DNA of 64,000 nucleotides from Eumeta japonica (lineage: Eukaryota > Arthropoda > Insecta > Lepidoptera > Psychidae), in assembly GCA_005406025.1 (NCBI GenBank), contig BGZK01000538.1, positions 124,001 through 188,000 of the forward strand. The letters run 5' to 3'. The translations under genes and the position numbers were made by a program. Shown one piece after another: positions 50,100 to 63,500 of this stretch (position 1 is its first letter; each line of letters begins with the position of its first letter). Below the pieces are notes generated by a model, which was not told the DNA's origin, ran no database searches, and saw nothing but the letters and a program-made list of their open reading frames with translations.

Positions 50100-52540
50100 A
50101 CCTTGTTATTATTGTTTTTGGTTGTTTCATTTAGTACTTACAATTTTTTCCCAGTATAACTATATAAAAGCTCATGTAAATATTTATTTCTATCATGAAA
50201 ATTAAAAAAAAATTGTAAAGTAATTATGTGATACCTTTTACAGCAATGACTAGTATCTAAATAATAATGAAATACATTAGAAATTGTTTTGGTAAACAAA
50301 TGTTGTTTATATACAATAAGTGTTGTAAATTTGACTAGGTTCATAAGCAAATCTTTAACATAAAGTTTTTTTGACAAAAGAAGTTTTGAATTTTTCTAAA
50401 AAATATAAAATTATGTATATTGTGAAAATAAAAATTCCATTCATTTTATATAAAAACTGAATGCAGGTTTATTATCTCGGATAGGTATATTCAGTATAAT
50501 AAAAAGTATATGGATCCTTAATGCATAAAAAACTTTTGCACTGCAACTGTAGATTACATTGATATTAATAAGGTATTAAAATTATATTTATAACAATGCT
50601 ACTATAAACTACTACAGATAAATGTTTATAGTTTAAAATAATTTTACAGCAAACTCACAACGTCTAAAGAATATTAAAGGAGCAACATAAGTATTATTAC
50701 AGTATAAGTGTGTGGATGTAAAGCAATAAATTGTTTTTAAGAAATATATTTGATTTATTAATTTTCCATTACTAACTTTTTTATCATATAATTGGATGGT
50801 GTATCATTATATTTTTATATGTATGAAAAAGACTAATAATTAATCATAGACAAAATTCTTGGGGTCTACTCACCCCAGAAAGGGTGAGTAAACTCAAGAA
50901 TATCTGTAGAGTAAGTACCAGGTCTTTTTAGTCCAAAAATCATTAATATAAATAATTACAATATTTCATAGTTCTACATCAAGATTGGCAACTCTATACA
51001 AATTTTCATTCCTTTAGATGGATTCTCAAAAATCCTTAGTGGTCGCTACTTATTTAATAAAACATTTTTTTTTATTTATCTAGGAAGAGGAATTAACGAA
51101 TGAAAGGCATCTAGCCATGCAATAGTTTTTTAGGTAATATAGGATTTTTATCCATTAATACTCCTCGAGGGGCCTGAGTGTAAGTTTATATTATTGGGAC
51201 TGTAAATTCCCGTTCAGAATGTTTTGTAATGTTATATAGATTTTGTAATGTTATATAGTAGGTAATGCTTTAAAATGATAAAAAGCTTAAAAACCATTTG
51301 TTCTCTTTGGAGCTTGACTTTTCTAACTAGAAACACACATGAAGTCATATAAAGCAGAAGATAATTCGTAGTATCGAGAACCCAGATTATGGTTGGGATA
51401 AAGTTTCATTCGATATTTGGCTGATGCAAAAACTTCAATTGGCCTGTACTATGTTGTATATTTTTGACCTCCACAGTCAATATTGAAGTATCGGTAGTTC
51501 AAGTGTAATTGATATCAATATTATTAGTGAAACTGTATTCAGGTATCTATGATAAAATAGTTGCATTTTTTTTTGATTTTTAAATTATTTATATTTCATA
51601 AAAAAATATTTTTGTTCTTAAATTTAGTTAAACAATGTACAACATAATACTTTCATGAGGCACATTATTTTTTGATAAAGCAATTTTTGTAATTTCTTTA
51701 CAAACATTTCCCACCACTCTACAACAACAGTCTCTATAGTATGTAAAAGGTGTGTTGAGACATATATTTTATCAATTGTTCACTTCAAAAGGGATTAATG
51801 ACTAATAACTCAAGTTAATAGAAAAAACATATTATTATAATATATGAATTGTTATATATCTTAAAATTGTTGTCTTTAATTACCATTTACAAAACAATTT
51901 TAAGAATGGTAAATTGACAGAAAATTTGAAATAAAATTATGGATTTACTATAACTTCTTTCTTTGGCATTCCTCAAGCCCCTAGCTAAGCTAGGTTGAAA
52001 TTATTATTTCCAAATGAACAATGGTAACTTAGCTCTTCATATATTTTTTAATACTACGGACCACCAAACAACTAAACGAAAGTCAAAAAACCAATACCTG
52101 ATAAATAGCTCAATGATTCTCTAAAGGTGGTCTGCAGAGCCCTGGAGTTACATGGAAAAGAACAGAGGAGTTTTAAGTTTCGAGCGTTAAAGCATTCATA
52201 TAAATGAGCTAGTTAGTTGTGCGGACTGTTTGATTAGTAGCAGAGGTTTTAAAAAAATATTTTTTTAATAATTTTTGTTATTACTAAAATGGGGATATGC
52301 CAAAAAATATGATTAATTAGGGTTATATAGAAAAAAAAAACAGGAACTGCATTATTAGTTTAGTACATAGAAAAAAATATTTTTCACTAAACCCTTGAAG
52401 CTGTTAGTGATGGTTAAGTATCATATACAGCATCTGCAGGCATAGTTAAACACAGATTTAGAGAACTATCCTAATACTAATGTAATAAAAGAAAGGGATA
52501 ATTTTATAACTAGAGATACACCTCTTGAGCATTAAGCAAT
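50100..52540. other. Intergenic, between convergent Rev7 and dioxygenase gene
   Basis: AT-rich with no coding signal. It holds a tandem duplication of TTTTGTAATGTTATATAGA (51222-51240 and 51241-51259) and a short hairpin near 50865-50890 (CTACTCACCC/GGGTGAGTA). Confidence 0.5.
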
Positions 52541-52541
52541 A

Positions 52542-52580
52542 ATGCTCAAGCATTATGCTTGATGCATAATGCTTGAGCAT
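52542..52580. repeat. 17-bp perfect inverted repeat
   Basis: ATGCTCAAGCATTATGC (52542-52558) and its exact complement (52564-52580) around TTGAT. Further copies of TTGAGCAT/GAGCAT on both sides make the surrounding 80 bp largely self-complementary. Confidence 0.85.
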
Positions 52581-52822
52581 AGAGCATGAGCAATAAGCCC
52601 AGAGAAAACATGACATTATCATTTTAATATCACCACCTACCGCTACACAAATCTTTAATCTATTCTACAGTCTGCTTATTTTTTTTCCAAATTAATAATA
52701 ATTATTAAGATAATGAATCAGAAAATTTTATTGTTTAGTTTATCACATCATACTCAAGTTGTGAAGCGGCAACAATCCACTACCAGTTATGCTAATGATG
52801 ATTTTGTAAAACGATTTGCTTA

Positions 52823-54082
52823 TCACACAAATTTCATTTTAAGGCACCTATATTTAGAATAAATCTCATCCCAATCTAAATATACACCGATGATCTTCCT
52901 GATATTGTTGTTTGCATCCACATAACTATTTCGACCATGTAGCAATCTTGTGTTATCAAATACTAATATATCTCCGCTTTGTGTTTTGAATCTAGCAGCA
53001 AATCTATGGGATAGTTGGTAAAAGAGCTGTTGTGCTTTGTACCAAGGTTTTACAAGTTCTATATCACATGGAAAGTGGTTCCCTCTCTGCGGAACAGAGA
53101 AATTAACACGAATGATTTCTCCATTTCTATCTGTGCATAATACAGGTGCTCTATGTAATTTATAGAATTGGTTGCCGTGCTCGGTACCTATATCACTCCA
53201 CTCCACTTCAACATCTGTTAATAATTTATATTCCATAAAATGTTTTTCTTGCATATAATTTGCCACATAATATGAATCTGAGAGTAGATTTTCACCACCT
53301 TCGCTCAAGGTTTGGACTAGACAATGTAAAATATTCACTCCGGGAACATATTCATAGTAAGGTAGATCTGTGTGCATTTGCAAGTTACTTGATAAGTATG
53401 CCACATTAGATGTATTAGGAACATGTTGAACAATAAATTTTCACCATAATGTGTTTTTAGAAAATCCTATTTTCTGTATTATCTTATCAACAGCTGTTTC
53501 TGAATTAGGTGTATTTTTTATCAAAGTCACTCCATAAATGGCTAAACTTAAGATCCAGTCATATAGGGCTTTATCCGAATGCAATAGCATGTTGTAGTCG
53601 TGGTTTTTAAATACATCTTTGAAAGTGTCACCGTTCCATATGATTTTGGAAGGTTTATAAAATGCTTTCTTATATTCGCTCTGATGTTTCGATGTGAATC
53701 TCCTAATTTTTAACCATTCATAGTCATAATTTGACGTGTGACCATCATTCCACACCACTTTCACTGTGCTTTTATTTGCTTCTATTTCTTTCGGTTTTGC
53801 ATTAATGTCAATGTTGCTCCAATCTATTGTTCTACTTTGGGCGCTTTTGTGGAAACATTGATTACACTGGCAGTTGTCCCTTAACCATATTGAGGGATAA
53901 TTAAAATTTTCACCTTCTATTTGTAGTTTCACAAATTCACTGTTCTCAGCAATTTGTTGTGAATATCCACTTATTTGAAAAAAATATTGTTTCCTAAACT
54001 GCGTTTTTATTAATTTATTTTTGATTTGGAGACCGGACATATAATTAATTTTATCTAATTTTCTCAATATAGAGACCAACAT
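52823..54082 (-). CDS. BBOX1: Gamma-butyrobetaine dioxygenase-like, with in-frame TGA
   Basis: Fe(II)/2-oxoglutarate hydroxylase; the BBOX1 member makes carnitine from gamma-butyrobetaine. One uninterrupted frame of 419 codons apart from codon 214, TGA (53443-53441). Before it: a short basic leader, then the N-terminal zinc site WLRDNCQCNQC with a later His in WNDGH. After it: NVAYLSS, the iron-binding His and Asp of MHTDLPYYEY, LHC.VQT, GGENL, the distal His of LLHGRNSY and the 2-oxoglutarate Arg soon after (NIRKIIGVYLDWDE). All key residues are intact. The TGA falls where the family usually has Gly (YG region), so one GGA-to-TGA change explains it. Trimethyllysine dioxygenase is a close alternative. 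The lack of introns could mean a retrocopy. Confidence 0.85.
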
Positions 54083-54564
54083 TTTAAAACACCACTCACA
54101 TTAACCATTTGAGAACGTATGAGATAAGTTGTCTAAATGTTAGTTAGTTTGACCTTTCATAACACTACATAAATAATGTTGACACAAGATAATGCGTAAA
54201 AGTAAACAAGACATACATTAAAGCTTTAATTAAATAATGGAAAACCCATTGTAATTTCTATCCGTTCTATACAAATAGTTCATATAAATTAAAAGTTTTC
54301 ATCCTACACAAACTTAAACCTAAATATATTAAACTAGGGCTATTTATTTGGATCTAAGTTCTAATAAAAAAAAAAATAGATAGACAAAGGTGAGTAACAT
54401 TGTAAGTAGTATGATTGAAACTACATTGGCTGTGATGAATTTTAATAATAAAGTGATGTACATTAGACGTATTTAAATCATCTCTCGATGCTCATAATAA
54501 TCCTCTACCTCGTAGTAATTAAAATATTTAAATGTACAAAAAGTAATAAAAATTCATGAATAAC

Positions 54565-57500
54565 TTAGTTGTGCTGTAATTTAACTTTAATTTTATGGTA
54601 AGCATTCCCTAGTATACCGCGAATGTTCCAAATGTCATCAAATTTTTCCGGTTGAGTATTAAAATTACTATCAGTTGCTTTGGCCCACACCGCCATCTGT
54701 TGGAAAAAATAACAAAAAATAATATCAGAATATAGAAAAAGCAGATAGAAACAAATTTTGACGATATGTTCTAATTTTAAGTTTTTTGTCAAATGATTGC
54801 ATTAAATTTGTTTGATGGAGGATCCATTGTGGATGGTGGACTTGCCTCGTTTAGTTTCTTATCAACAGGTAACAATGCTCTCCATAGTGTCCACGAATAG
54901 TGCTGTCTTGGTGGAGCAGAATCTTGAGCGTACAGTTCTGCTTGCATCCACGTAGCACCATTGTCGCTAGTCACGTCTACGCGTAGGATTTTGGCACCAG
55001 CGCCGGAATAGGCATAACCTAAAATAATAGTTCTATTTATTTAAATTTTTAAAATTAAACACTATCTTATGTGTAGAGAATACAATATGTACAGTGGAAT
55101 CTCTGAAAAGGATATAGGAATTTTTATGTGTGTTTTTAAAGACACTGTAAATAGAATATAACAAAAATCTGTAAATCGGTTGACCCTGCAGCCCATCCCT
55201 AAACTTCCTTCTATGATATTTATCGATGTGTTCTTGAGCTTCTATAGTTCCAAAATATAGTTAATTCAAAGCTTAAAGACTTATCTTTAAGCTTTTAGAG
55301 ATCAAACATACGAAAAACGGATGACCTTATAGGTCATTCCTGAAACTATTATTATTTTCAAGATCAGTGTTCAAAAATGTACCTAGTAGGAAATGGTTAG
55401 CTTTGAGCTAAAATTTTTTTTTTAATCTTTTAGGTTTTTCAAGATCTCCGAGGACAAAAATATGATTTTAAAACATTTTTAACTCTTCAAGTTCAAATAT
55501 TTAGATTTATTTAAGTAAAATGATATTTTTTTTATTTTCAATACTATATCTATAGAATGCGTTGTTCAATTTTGACCTGCTTTGCGATATTCAACGCAGC
55601 ATTTAAAGCAAAGAAACTTGGATATGAAATATCAAACCAACAAGAACTTTAAAAGTTATTTTGACTAAATACTATTTGCACATTTCTCATTAACAATATA
55701 TCTCGAAGGAACCAACCCATTCTGTTATAGTTTGCAACAATTGACATAGCTTTAGAAGTAGAAGACCTAATGAAAACTGTATTTTAGAATCAGAGTGAAA
55801 ACATTATTTTCAATTTAAATTTTTAAATTTTCATAGTGGGAAGTTGTAGACGCTTTTTTTATTATCTCAACTACGATATCTCTCAAATATGTTATTCAAT
55901 TTTGATCAGCTTTATGTCATTCGACGCAGTTTTTTAAGCAGAAATAGATGACTAGCACTAAATGTTAATCCATCAAGAATTTGACATGGAATTTTGAATA
56001 AATCCTTCTTTTTAATTTTTTGATGATATCTCTCAAGCAAATGACTCAATTTTGTTACTTATTATAACGATCCACGTTGTTTTTTTGAGGAAAACAGCTG
56101 GTTAGAGTTCGGAATGTATCGGCAGAGTAGTTAAAAAAATCGCTGTTTGAATAATTTTTCTACACAATATCTCTTGAACAAATTAACCGATTTTGATGCA
56201 TTTAGCAAGGACCGACATAGTTTTTTAAGGACAATAATTGAATGGATTTTGGAAGTTTCCAATAAAACAGCGTACGAAATATTGTAAAAAAAACCTTTTG
56301 AAAAAATTTACTCTAACAATATTTCTTGAACAAATCAATCTTTGAAGATCTTTTCTGAGATTATTGTATTGTTATTGAGTATTCAAGAGATTGGAATAAC
56401 GAAATTTGATTTTGGAGTAATTGTAGTAAGTGGGATACTAGGCAACTCTACATTTCTTGATATCTATGGTATGGATTTAAATATATTCTTTTTTAACATT
56501 TCAGGAAAGGTTGATTTGCAGTCAATGTATATGTGCATTATTACAATAATGTGCGACTTGGTGTGCATGGCTTACTAACAGTGCATCCGATGGTTAAGTT
56601 ACATTGCAGTTGCGTTTCTCTGCCTACTCTATTAAAATATTTCTTACTCTTATTTTATTATATTGTTTCTCTATTGCCTTTTAGCATTGAAATGATCTTT
56701 GTATAAAAAACATTATAATTTTACAGGAAATCATAAGATCCAAGGAATTGCTTTTATCAAATTTAATTTTCACAGTAGGTACTGACCACAACTTAAGAAC
56801 TGATGAAAATCAAAGATTTCAACAAAACATGCCTACCTTACTTAATTTTTAGTTTGGATACTATCTAATAAATATGTATAACAGTAAGCACATGTGTTAG
56901 AAAGTTAATCTTAAATCTCAATTAACACTAAATAAAAAACCAGCCAAGTGTGACTCGGATTTCCATGAAGAGAGTTGCATATTGCAATTGACTGCATTAC
57001 CATTTTTTCTTTCTAAGTCTTTTAAACTGACTCAGATTTGTTAGTGGTCATTAAAAATAAGCCACAAGATTATATAATATTTTAATAAAATTTAATGCAA
57101 ATTAGTTTATGTTGTAAAATAAAATAGCTTTATCAAATAAAAAAATATGCAACATATTATGATAGCCTAGAATTTTAACCCGACTCGTAGATGTAAATGG
57201 GCTGCCATTGTAAATTTATATGCCATAATAAATTAAGCAATTTATAAGCATGGTTGGATTTAAAGACTAAAAATTTTGTTTACATTTTTATGTAAAATAA
57301 AAGTGAGGCCCTATAGTCTGTTGATTATTAACATGGGCTTAGGAGTCTCGGGAAATATTTTTCATTCTTATGATCATTTTTCTAACTATTTTTTTTTTGC
57401 AAAATCTAAACTATGCATTTTAAAATAATTACATGAAAATACATTTTTATTTTTCCTTTACAAATGTGTGTATTTGACATGTCACACGATGCATGGGACA

Positions 57501-60500
57501 AAAGCATTCTGTTTTTTTCTAATTCAACCCTGAAAATCAAAGTTCGTTTATTTATGTATACATCCTCTGATGGGTCACTTAACTCTGTATATTTACTGAA
57601 TCATAACCATTTTCTCCCAATGAATTCCTAAAAAAAAATGTGTGAAAAACAGAAAGGACACATATCTATTGGTCCTTTCTCTTTTTCACAGCGTCTTCTT
57701 TATGTGGACAGAATTAAACAAACAGAATCACAGTCGAGGATGAATGTGATCTTTTAATCATTCCGTTTCTTCATTGTGTGCATTAATTAATTAGCTGAAA
57801 CTAGTGCTGCAGTAAATCAGCGCTTGTGTTTATATTTCGAGAATTTAATGTAAAAATAACACTATACAAGGCAATTCCATATATTTATCAGTATGGTGTT
57901 CCGCTGCATAATTTCTGCTCAGTTCTACCACTACACTTAAACATTGCTTGAGGCATATTGGTTTCAATAAGAGCTCTGTTTTTAGAGCTGTCTTTCAATC
58001 TATTAGTATCTTCTTTTAAAATTGCCCATTAGACAGTGACGTCAATTCGTGCAGTAGAATTGTTGCCTTAGCTACAAATCAGCATGTACAGATTGTACAA
58101 ACTTTTATAATGCGTTCCAACTTATATCTTTGCATTCATCAACAGTAAAAAAGTGTCTGCAGTCTGGTTTCAATTTTTTGACAATTTGACATACAATTTT
58201 TTGACCACAAAGTGAGGACCTTGAAAACCAGAATACAAATATTTTAAAAGCCTTATGCTTCTCAATACTACAAATTGGTGAACTCCTTCTGATATATTTA
58301 TACATTTTTGTCTGGCAATGAAAAATCATTGATGTGTCCAGAAAGGTTTTATGACAATTTGTGATTGAAATGATATGTAGTATGTTCATATCTTTTTTTC
58401 TTTTTCATTTCATTTCCATCAACGCTTTAAGGTAGTCTTTCTTCAATGGTTTTAATTTAATTTCAAAAATTTCTTTATCAATTTTTGATATCCTCTTTTT
58501 TGTTTCTTTTCTTTCATGAATTTTTTCTTCTTACAATATGGTCTATCTATAATTATAAAGGAAGTATGCGTTAGATTGAAGAACTTTTCAATTATTTTCA
58601 AAATAAGCCTCTTTTCTCAAAAGTTTTCAGGCATGACAGTTCTATAAGGGGATATAAAACTTAACATTTAAAAATTCGTCTTGAATATTAGTCTAGCCGC
58701 TTGAAAGCTATATAGCTTTTGCTTTCACAATCATTAAAATTAAAATTTATTAGAATTTCATTGAAAAAGTGGTATCAAGAGACTATTCATGGACCATTAA
58801 ATCTATTTAGCTATTTTTAGTATTATATTTTAACAAATGTTTTTAATTCCTATTTTAGTATTCAAATAGTTTAAGCATTTTGAGGTTTGATAAGCATTGA
58901 TGACTACATTGTTAAATATATGCTTACGATTAACAATATAATACATTTTTACAATCCCTTTTTGCTTGTTTGTTATAAAAAGCAATCGAGTTTATTTCAA
59001 GCATGATTTTGTCCCTCACTGCTAAATAATTTCAAAGATAACTTTGTGAATCATGTCAGTTTTGATTCATGAGAGTGCTTGCTGCAGATCTGAGCATATT
59101 ATACAAGGCATGGACTAAATGTTGTTCTCTTCAAATTCATCCTACCAATGTGAGTAAGTGAGCATGCAAACATAATTTCTGCTTTCATTGCATTGCCTAT
59201 TTCTAGCAGACTCACTATGTTTATGTATTTTTATTTTATCAAATCACCTTTATGCTTCATAATAGGAAAGAAACCTTTCTTTACAGCTGACCACTGCATC
59301 AGAAGTCTTCTTACTCGCAGGCTCCTCCAAGATTATTATCTAGAAAATACATGTTTGATGAATCTATGAGTGGGTAGATTTAACTTACTTTGAAATTGGG
59401 ATAAAACATCCTATCTTGTAGGAAAATCATTGAAAAAATCCTAAATTGGAGAAATAAAGTTAAGAGCTATATTTTTTAAATTCTCCATAATAATCCTGAA
59501 TGTACAGCATAGAAGGATCATTGCTGTTCATCATCAGAAGTTGATTATAAATTTCAAGCAACAATTGCTTTTGAAATTCATGAGTATTTCTCTGCGTCTT
59601 TCTTATAAATATGAAGAACAGTATTTATTGTCTCTATTAAAATAGAGATAAAAGAATATTTTCCATTATATTATTCATTATCTGTTTGTCAAAGAAGAAG
59701 TGATAACATCAGGTATTAAGAAACTTGCTGTCAATCTAGAAAGTGGAAAATATTTATAAATAATATCAGAAAATATGATATGAAAGGCTTCATGAATGCA
59801 TAGATAAGACAGATATGGAAAAATGTACAACAGTCTCTCCGATCTGAGTGTAACTTCACAAGCACTATTCTTTTGCTTTTTGCACTTTGTCCAACATCTG
59901 ATAAGTTGATTAATTTGAGAATTGGAGATGTCATGTTACTCTGTTATTATGTATAACCATAAATAATAATAATTTATAATGGGATTTACATGTTGTGAAG
60001 GTGGCTGGTTGAGTTGGCTCTACAGGTTTTGTAATTAGGCAATAATAACATTAACAGATAGTCTAGCTAATGAAAGATGATACTGAAAGGAAACGGGAAA
60101 TTTAAAAAATCTCAAAATGGTATTATTAATATAGAATAGAAAATTAGTTTTGATAATTAATTATTCATTAATATTTTATAACACTATTGTATGTGATAGA
60201 TAACAAGCATAAACAAAATTATTGTTAAAACAAGCATTAGATTTGTTTTTAAATAATCCATAAACGCTAATTGTAATCTTCCAAATCAAGTTTATATCTA
60301 GGAAAAAAAAATAATGAAATTATCATTAGGTTGTAGGAACAAGATTAACTTAACATGCTAAAAAATTGCACATACTGCTATTTGGGAAAGTTTATGGTGG
60401 TCATATGAAGAATCTTAAATAATTCAGTTTCATTTTTAGTTAGCCAGACTCTAACAGTAATTAGATTAGACTACTGTCTCAGAATAAGTCATATGGTATT

Positions 60501-63500
60501 ATGCTATAGGAGAATTGAAGTTTGTTTTATAATGAAGTGAGATTATATTTATTTAAAAGCTAAATTCAAGCGATAATTTAAAACTCACTTTAAAGAAAAC
60601 AATATTATTACTGTCATTTGTAAGTATATTTACCAAAACATAATTTATACATGCAAAGGCTTTAACATTTTTTATAAAAAAGAGACTGTCGCAATATTAT
60701 TGCTAATTACGCTCGTGAAAAAATAATAAAATACGAAAATTTTCTTCTTGCCAAATAAATAACGAAATAGAACAACATTGTGTCCATGGGATATGAGAGC
60801 TTACTTTGTTTATAAAATGTTTGAATTCTTATTAGTCCGCTTTTCCTCTTAACTGCTGTCACATGTGTGTAATATTATTTTCATTAAGGATGTTATTTTA
60901 CACTTTGTTTATGTTTAAGGAATATTATAGATCGTCGCTTGTGAGAGAGCATTCAGGGATCCAGGTGAAATGCAATCAGCGAGAAGTGTTCTCTTCGCCC
61001 TGTAGTTTATTTTTATGTCACATTATATAGTTATATGCATACCTTCTGTTTGTTTGTGTTTATTTTTTTTATCTCAATTTTCAAAAAAATATACTGATTG
61101 ATGGTAATAATATAAATGTTAGAAAAAGTATATGCTGGGTTTAATAAAACTTTTAAGAATGGTAGTTCAGATTTTTATAATAGAATTCCTAAGGGTATTG
61201 TTAGACCAAAAAGGATATTATGATGTTTTTTATCAATATTTACAAAGGATCTATTAATCTTTTCACAAAGCTTGAATTGAAACAAGAGAGAAAGATACAA
61301 AATAATAAAAGTGAACAAGTTGGCATTATTCTACAGATTGTGTTTTGAATAAGTGATAATCTAAATTCAATTGTCTTCTAATAGTTTATACATAAACTAC
61401 ATTTTAACTTTATTTTAGGAGCCATAAATACACTGTATCCTCTGCAGTATTATGTAAATCATGTTCGAACAATAAAATCAGTGAGAGCTCAGAATTGCAG
61501 GGATACTCTGTCAAATTACAATTAAAGTCATGCTATACATTACTGTCCAGTATGATAGATTCTGAAAGTATATGTATTTATTATGAATAGCTAGATGCTA
61601 GATTTGTCTGTGACCCCATGAAACACTGAACGTTTTTGGTAAAAATATAAAGCAATCTACAATTGATTTTCTTTTATCCATATTCTGAAATAACATATTT
61701 GTATCCAACTTTATATCCCTTATCCATATTCAACATGTCTAACTTTAAAAATAACATAAAAATAACTAATATAAATTGGTAGAAGAGATGGAGCTGCAGT
61801 ATGAGATGGATATGCGGTATGGGAGTTAGGTAAATGTTAAATTGACTTGAATAATACTTTAATGGAATATTTAAACAGTAATTTGAACACTAACACAAAT
61901 CTAGATGAGTACACTATGAATATAAATGTATTATTAAAGTCTAAAAATTTCTTACTTATATTCAAATTAATTTTACTAATATGTTTTACTAAAGTATTTG
62001 ATATGATTTTTTTACCTTTCACTTCGATATGCCCGTCTTTCACTTCAACAGTTTCTCCATCTAACGGGTCACATATTGCTGAAGTGACTGGCAGCATGTA
62101 AACAGGAGGGGCGCTCGCAAAGTCTGCCGTCTCCCAAGTAGTAGAAGCATTAAATGAGCGATAGTCTTTTTGGTGCCAATGTGATGGGCTTTCTTCATCA
62201 GATATTGTTATCGATTCTAAATAGAAAATTTTTCAGCAATTAATTTTCTATTATTTGAAATTCATTAAATTTAGTTGAAAAGCATTGAAGTGCTTTCAAA
62301 TGATTCTTAAAATTGAGATGCATTACTTACGTTCTATTTTTACAATATTGAGTTTAACAGTTAAAAATATTTGATTAGCTAAAAAATTAGCTATTTTCTT
62401 AAAGTATTTTTTTTTTTATTTTGGACCACTGGCACAGATGATAGTTTTAACAATAAAATCGGAACTTGTCACAAGCGTATTACCTCCGTCTTACCTAGCC
62501 ATTTGACACTTCTAACAGCGGGAGCCCCGGGTACTACAACTCTTAGAGGTCTGCCATGGTCAAGAGGGAGTGGCTCGCCATTCATACGTGTCGCCAGTAA
62601 GACGCGCGCGGATGAGTCTATCACTGCAGACAGCGGCATGGAAGTGCTGAAGTTCACACCTGTCGCATCTATGTCTGCTCCTGTAAACTAAATTTAGAAA
62701 TATTGATCTCATATAATTTCAGACATTAAATATAATCAAAATATATCGCGCCATAAACAAAGTATATCACGCCTACTACGACGTCTAATGCAAATATTTA
62801 TGTATGGGATGTGATACACGATATGGGAGCTCTTACATTGTGCAGTTGATGGGAAATGAATAATCATCCATTAGAATGAAAACTTAATTTCAGTAACTAT
62901 TATGCAACACAAATTAAATTTTACATAAAGTATGTTATATTTTACCTTTAATAGTTTCAATTAATTTTGCACAGTAGCTTAAATCATGCAATTTAGAGTT
63001 CTAACAAATTTTGTTGAAACAATATCTGATTCAATTAAAAATAGTAATTTCATTATTCATGAGTTCGATGGTTAGATTTGAATTCATTTAGATGGATGTT
63101 ATCATAGATGAAAAACAAAAATAGGAAGATAGAGCATTGCTAAGTAATGGTTGAAGCATTGCATGTCAATCAGCTATTAGTGTTTGAGTGAAGGGAGAAT
63201 GGCCATTTAAAGAGCATTTTACACAATTTTGTTCATAAAATAAAATAATACTACTGAATTTATATCCTCTGAGGGTTTTAGAAGACATATGTTACATAAC
63301 ACATAATTATTGTTACATTGGAGACATATAAGTTTATTATGCAATGCATGCATAATTGTGGACAAAAACAAGCTTGTAAAGATATTACTGTTTATCCAGA
63401 TTTATCTCAATACAGTATCAGCTGTGACACAAGGTCTTAAGTGCTATAAAAATATAATTCATGTAGATAAGAATCAAGAGCAGGCTCCGACCCAGAATTT

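Larger units (their letters stand above)
55020..62015 (-). other. 7-kb SUOX intron
   Basis: The frame joins across it (G + GT TAT, a Gly codon). The left part holds a degenerate tandem array; the rest is AT-rich. Minus-strand frames at 58105-58389 and 59731-59934 look faintly protein-like (SRSSLCGQKIVCQIVKKL) but match no family I can name and lie among stops; they may be transposon debris. Confidence 0.6.

Noticed and set aside
53441..53443. TGA read as selenocysteine in the dioxygenase gene
   Set aside because: No SECIS-like hairpin noticed downstream, the family has Gly rather than Cys here, and Lepidoptera are reported to lack selenoproteins.
58105..58389. 94-codon minus-strand ORF in the SUOX intron as a gene
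   Set aside because: No recognised domain, no supporting exons nearby, and surrounded by stops; most likely old repeat debris.
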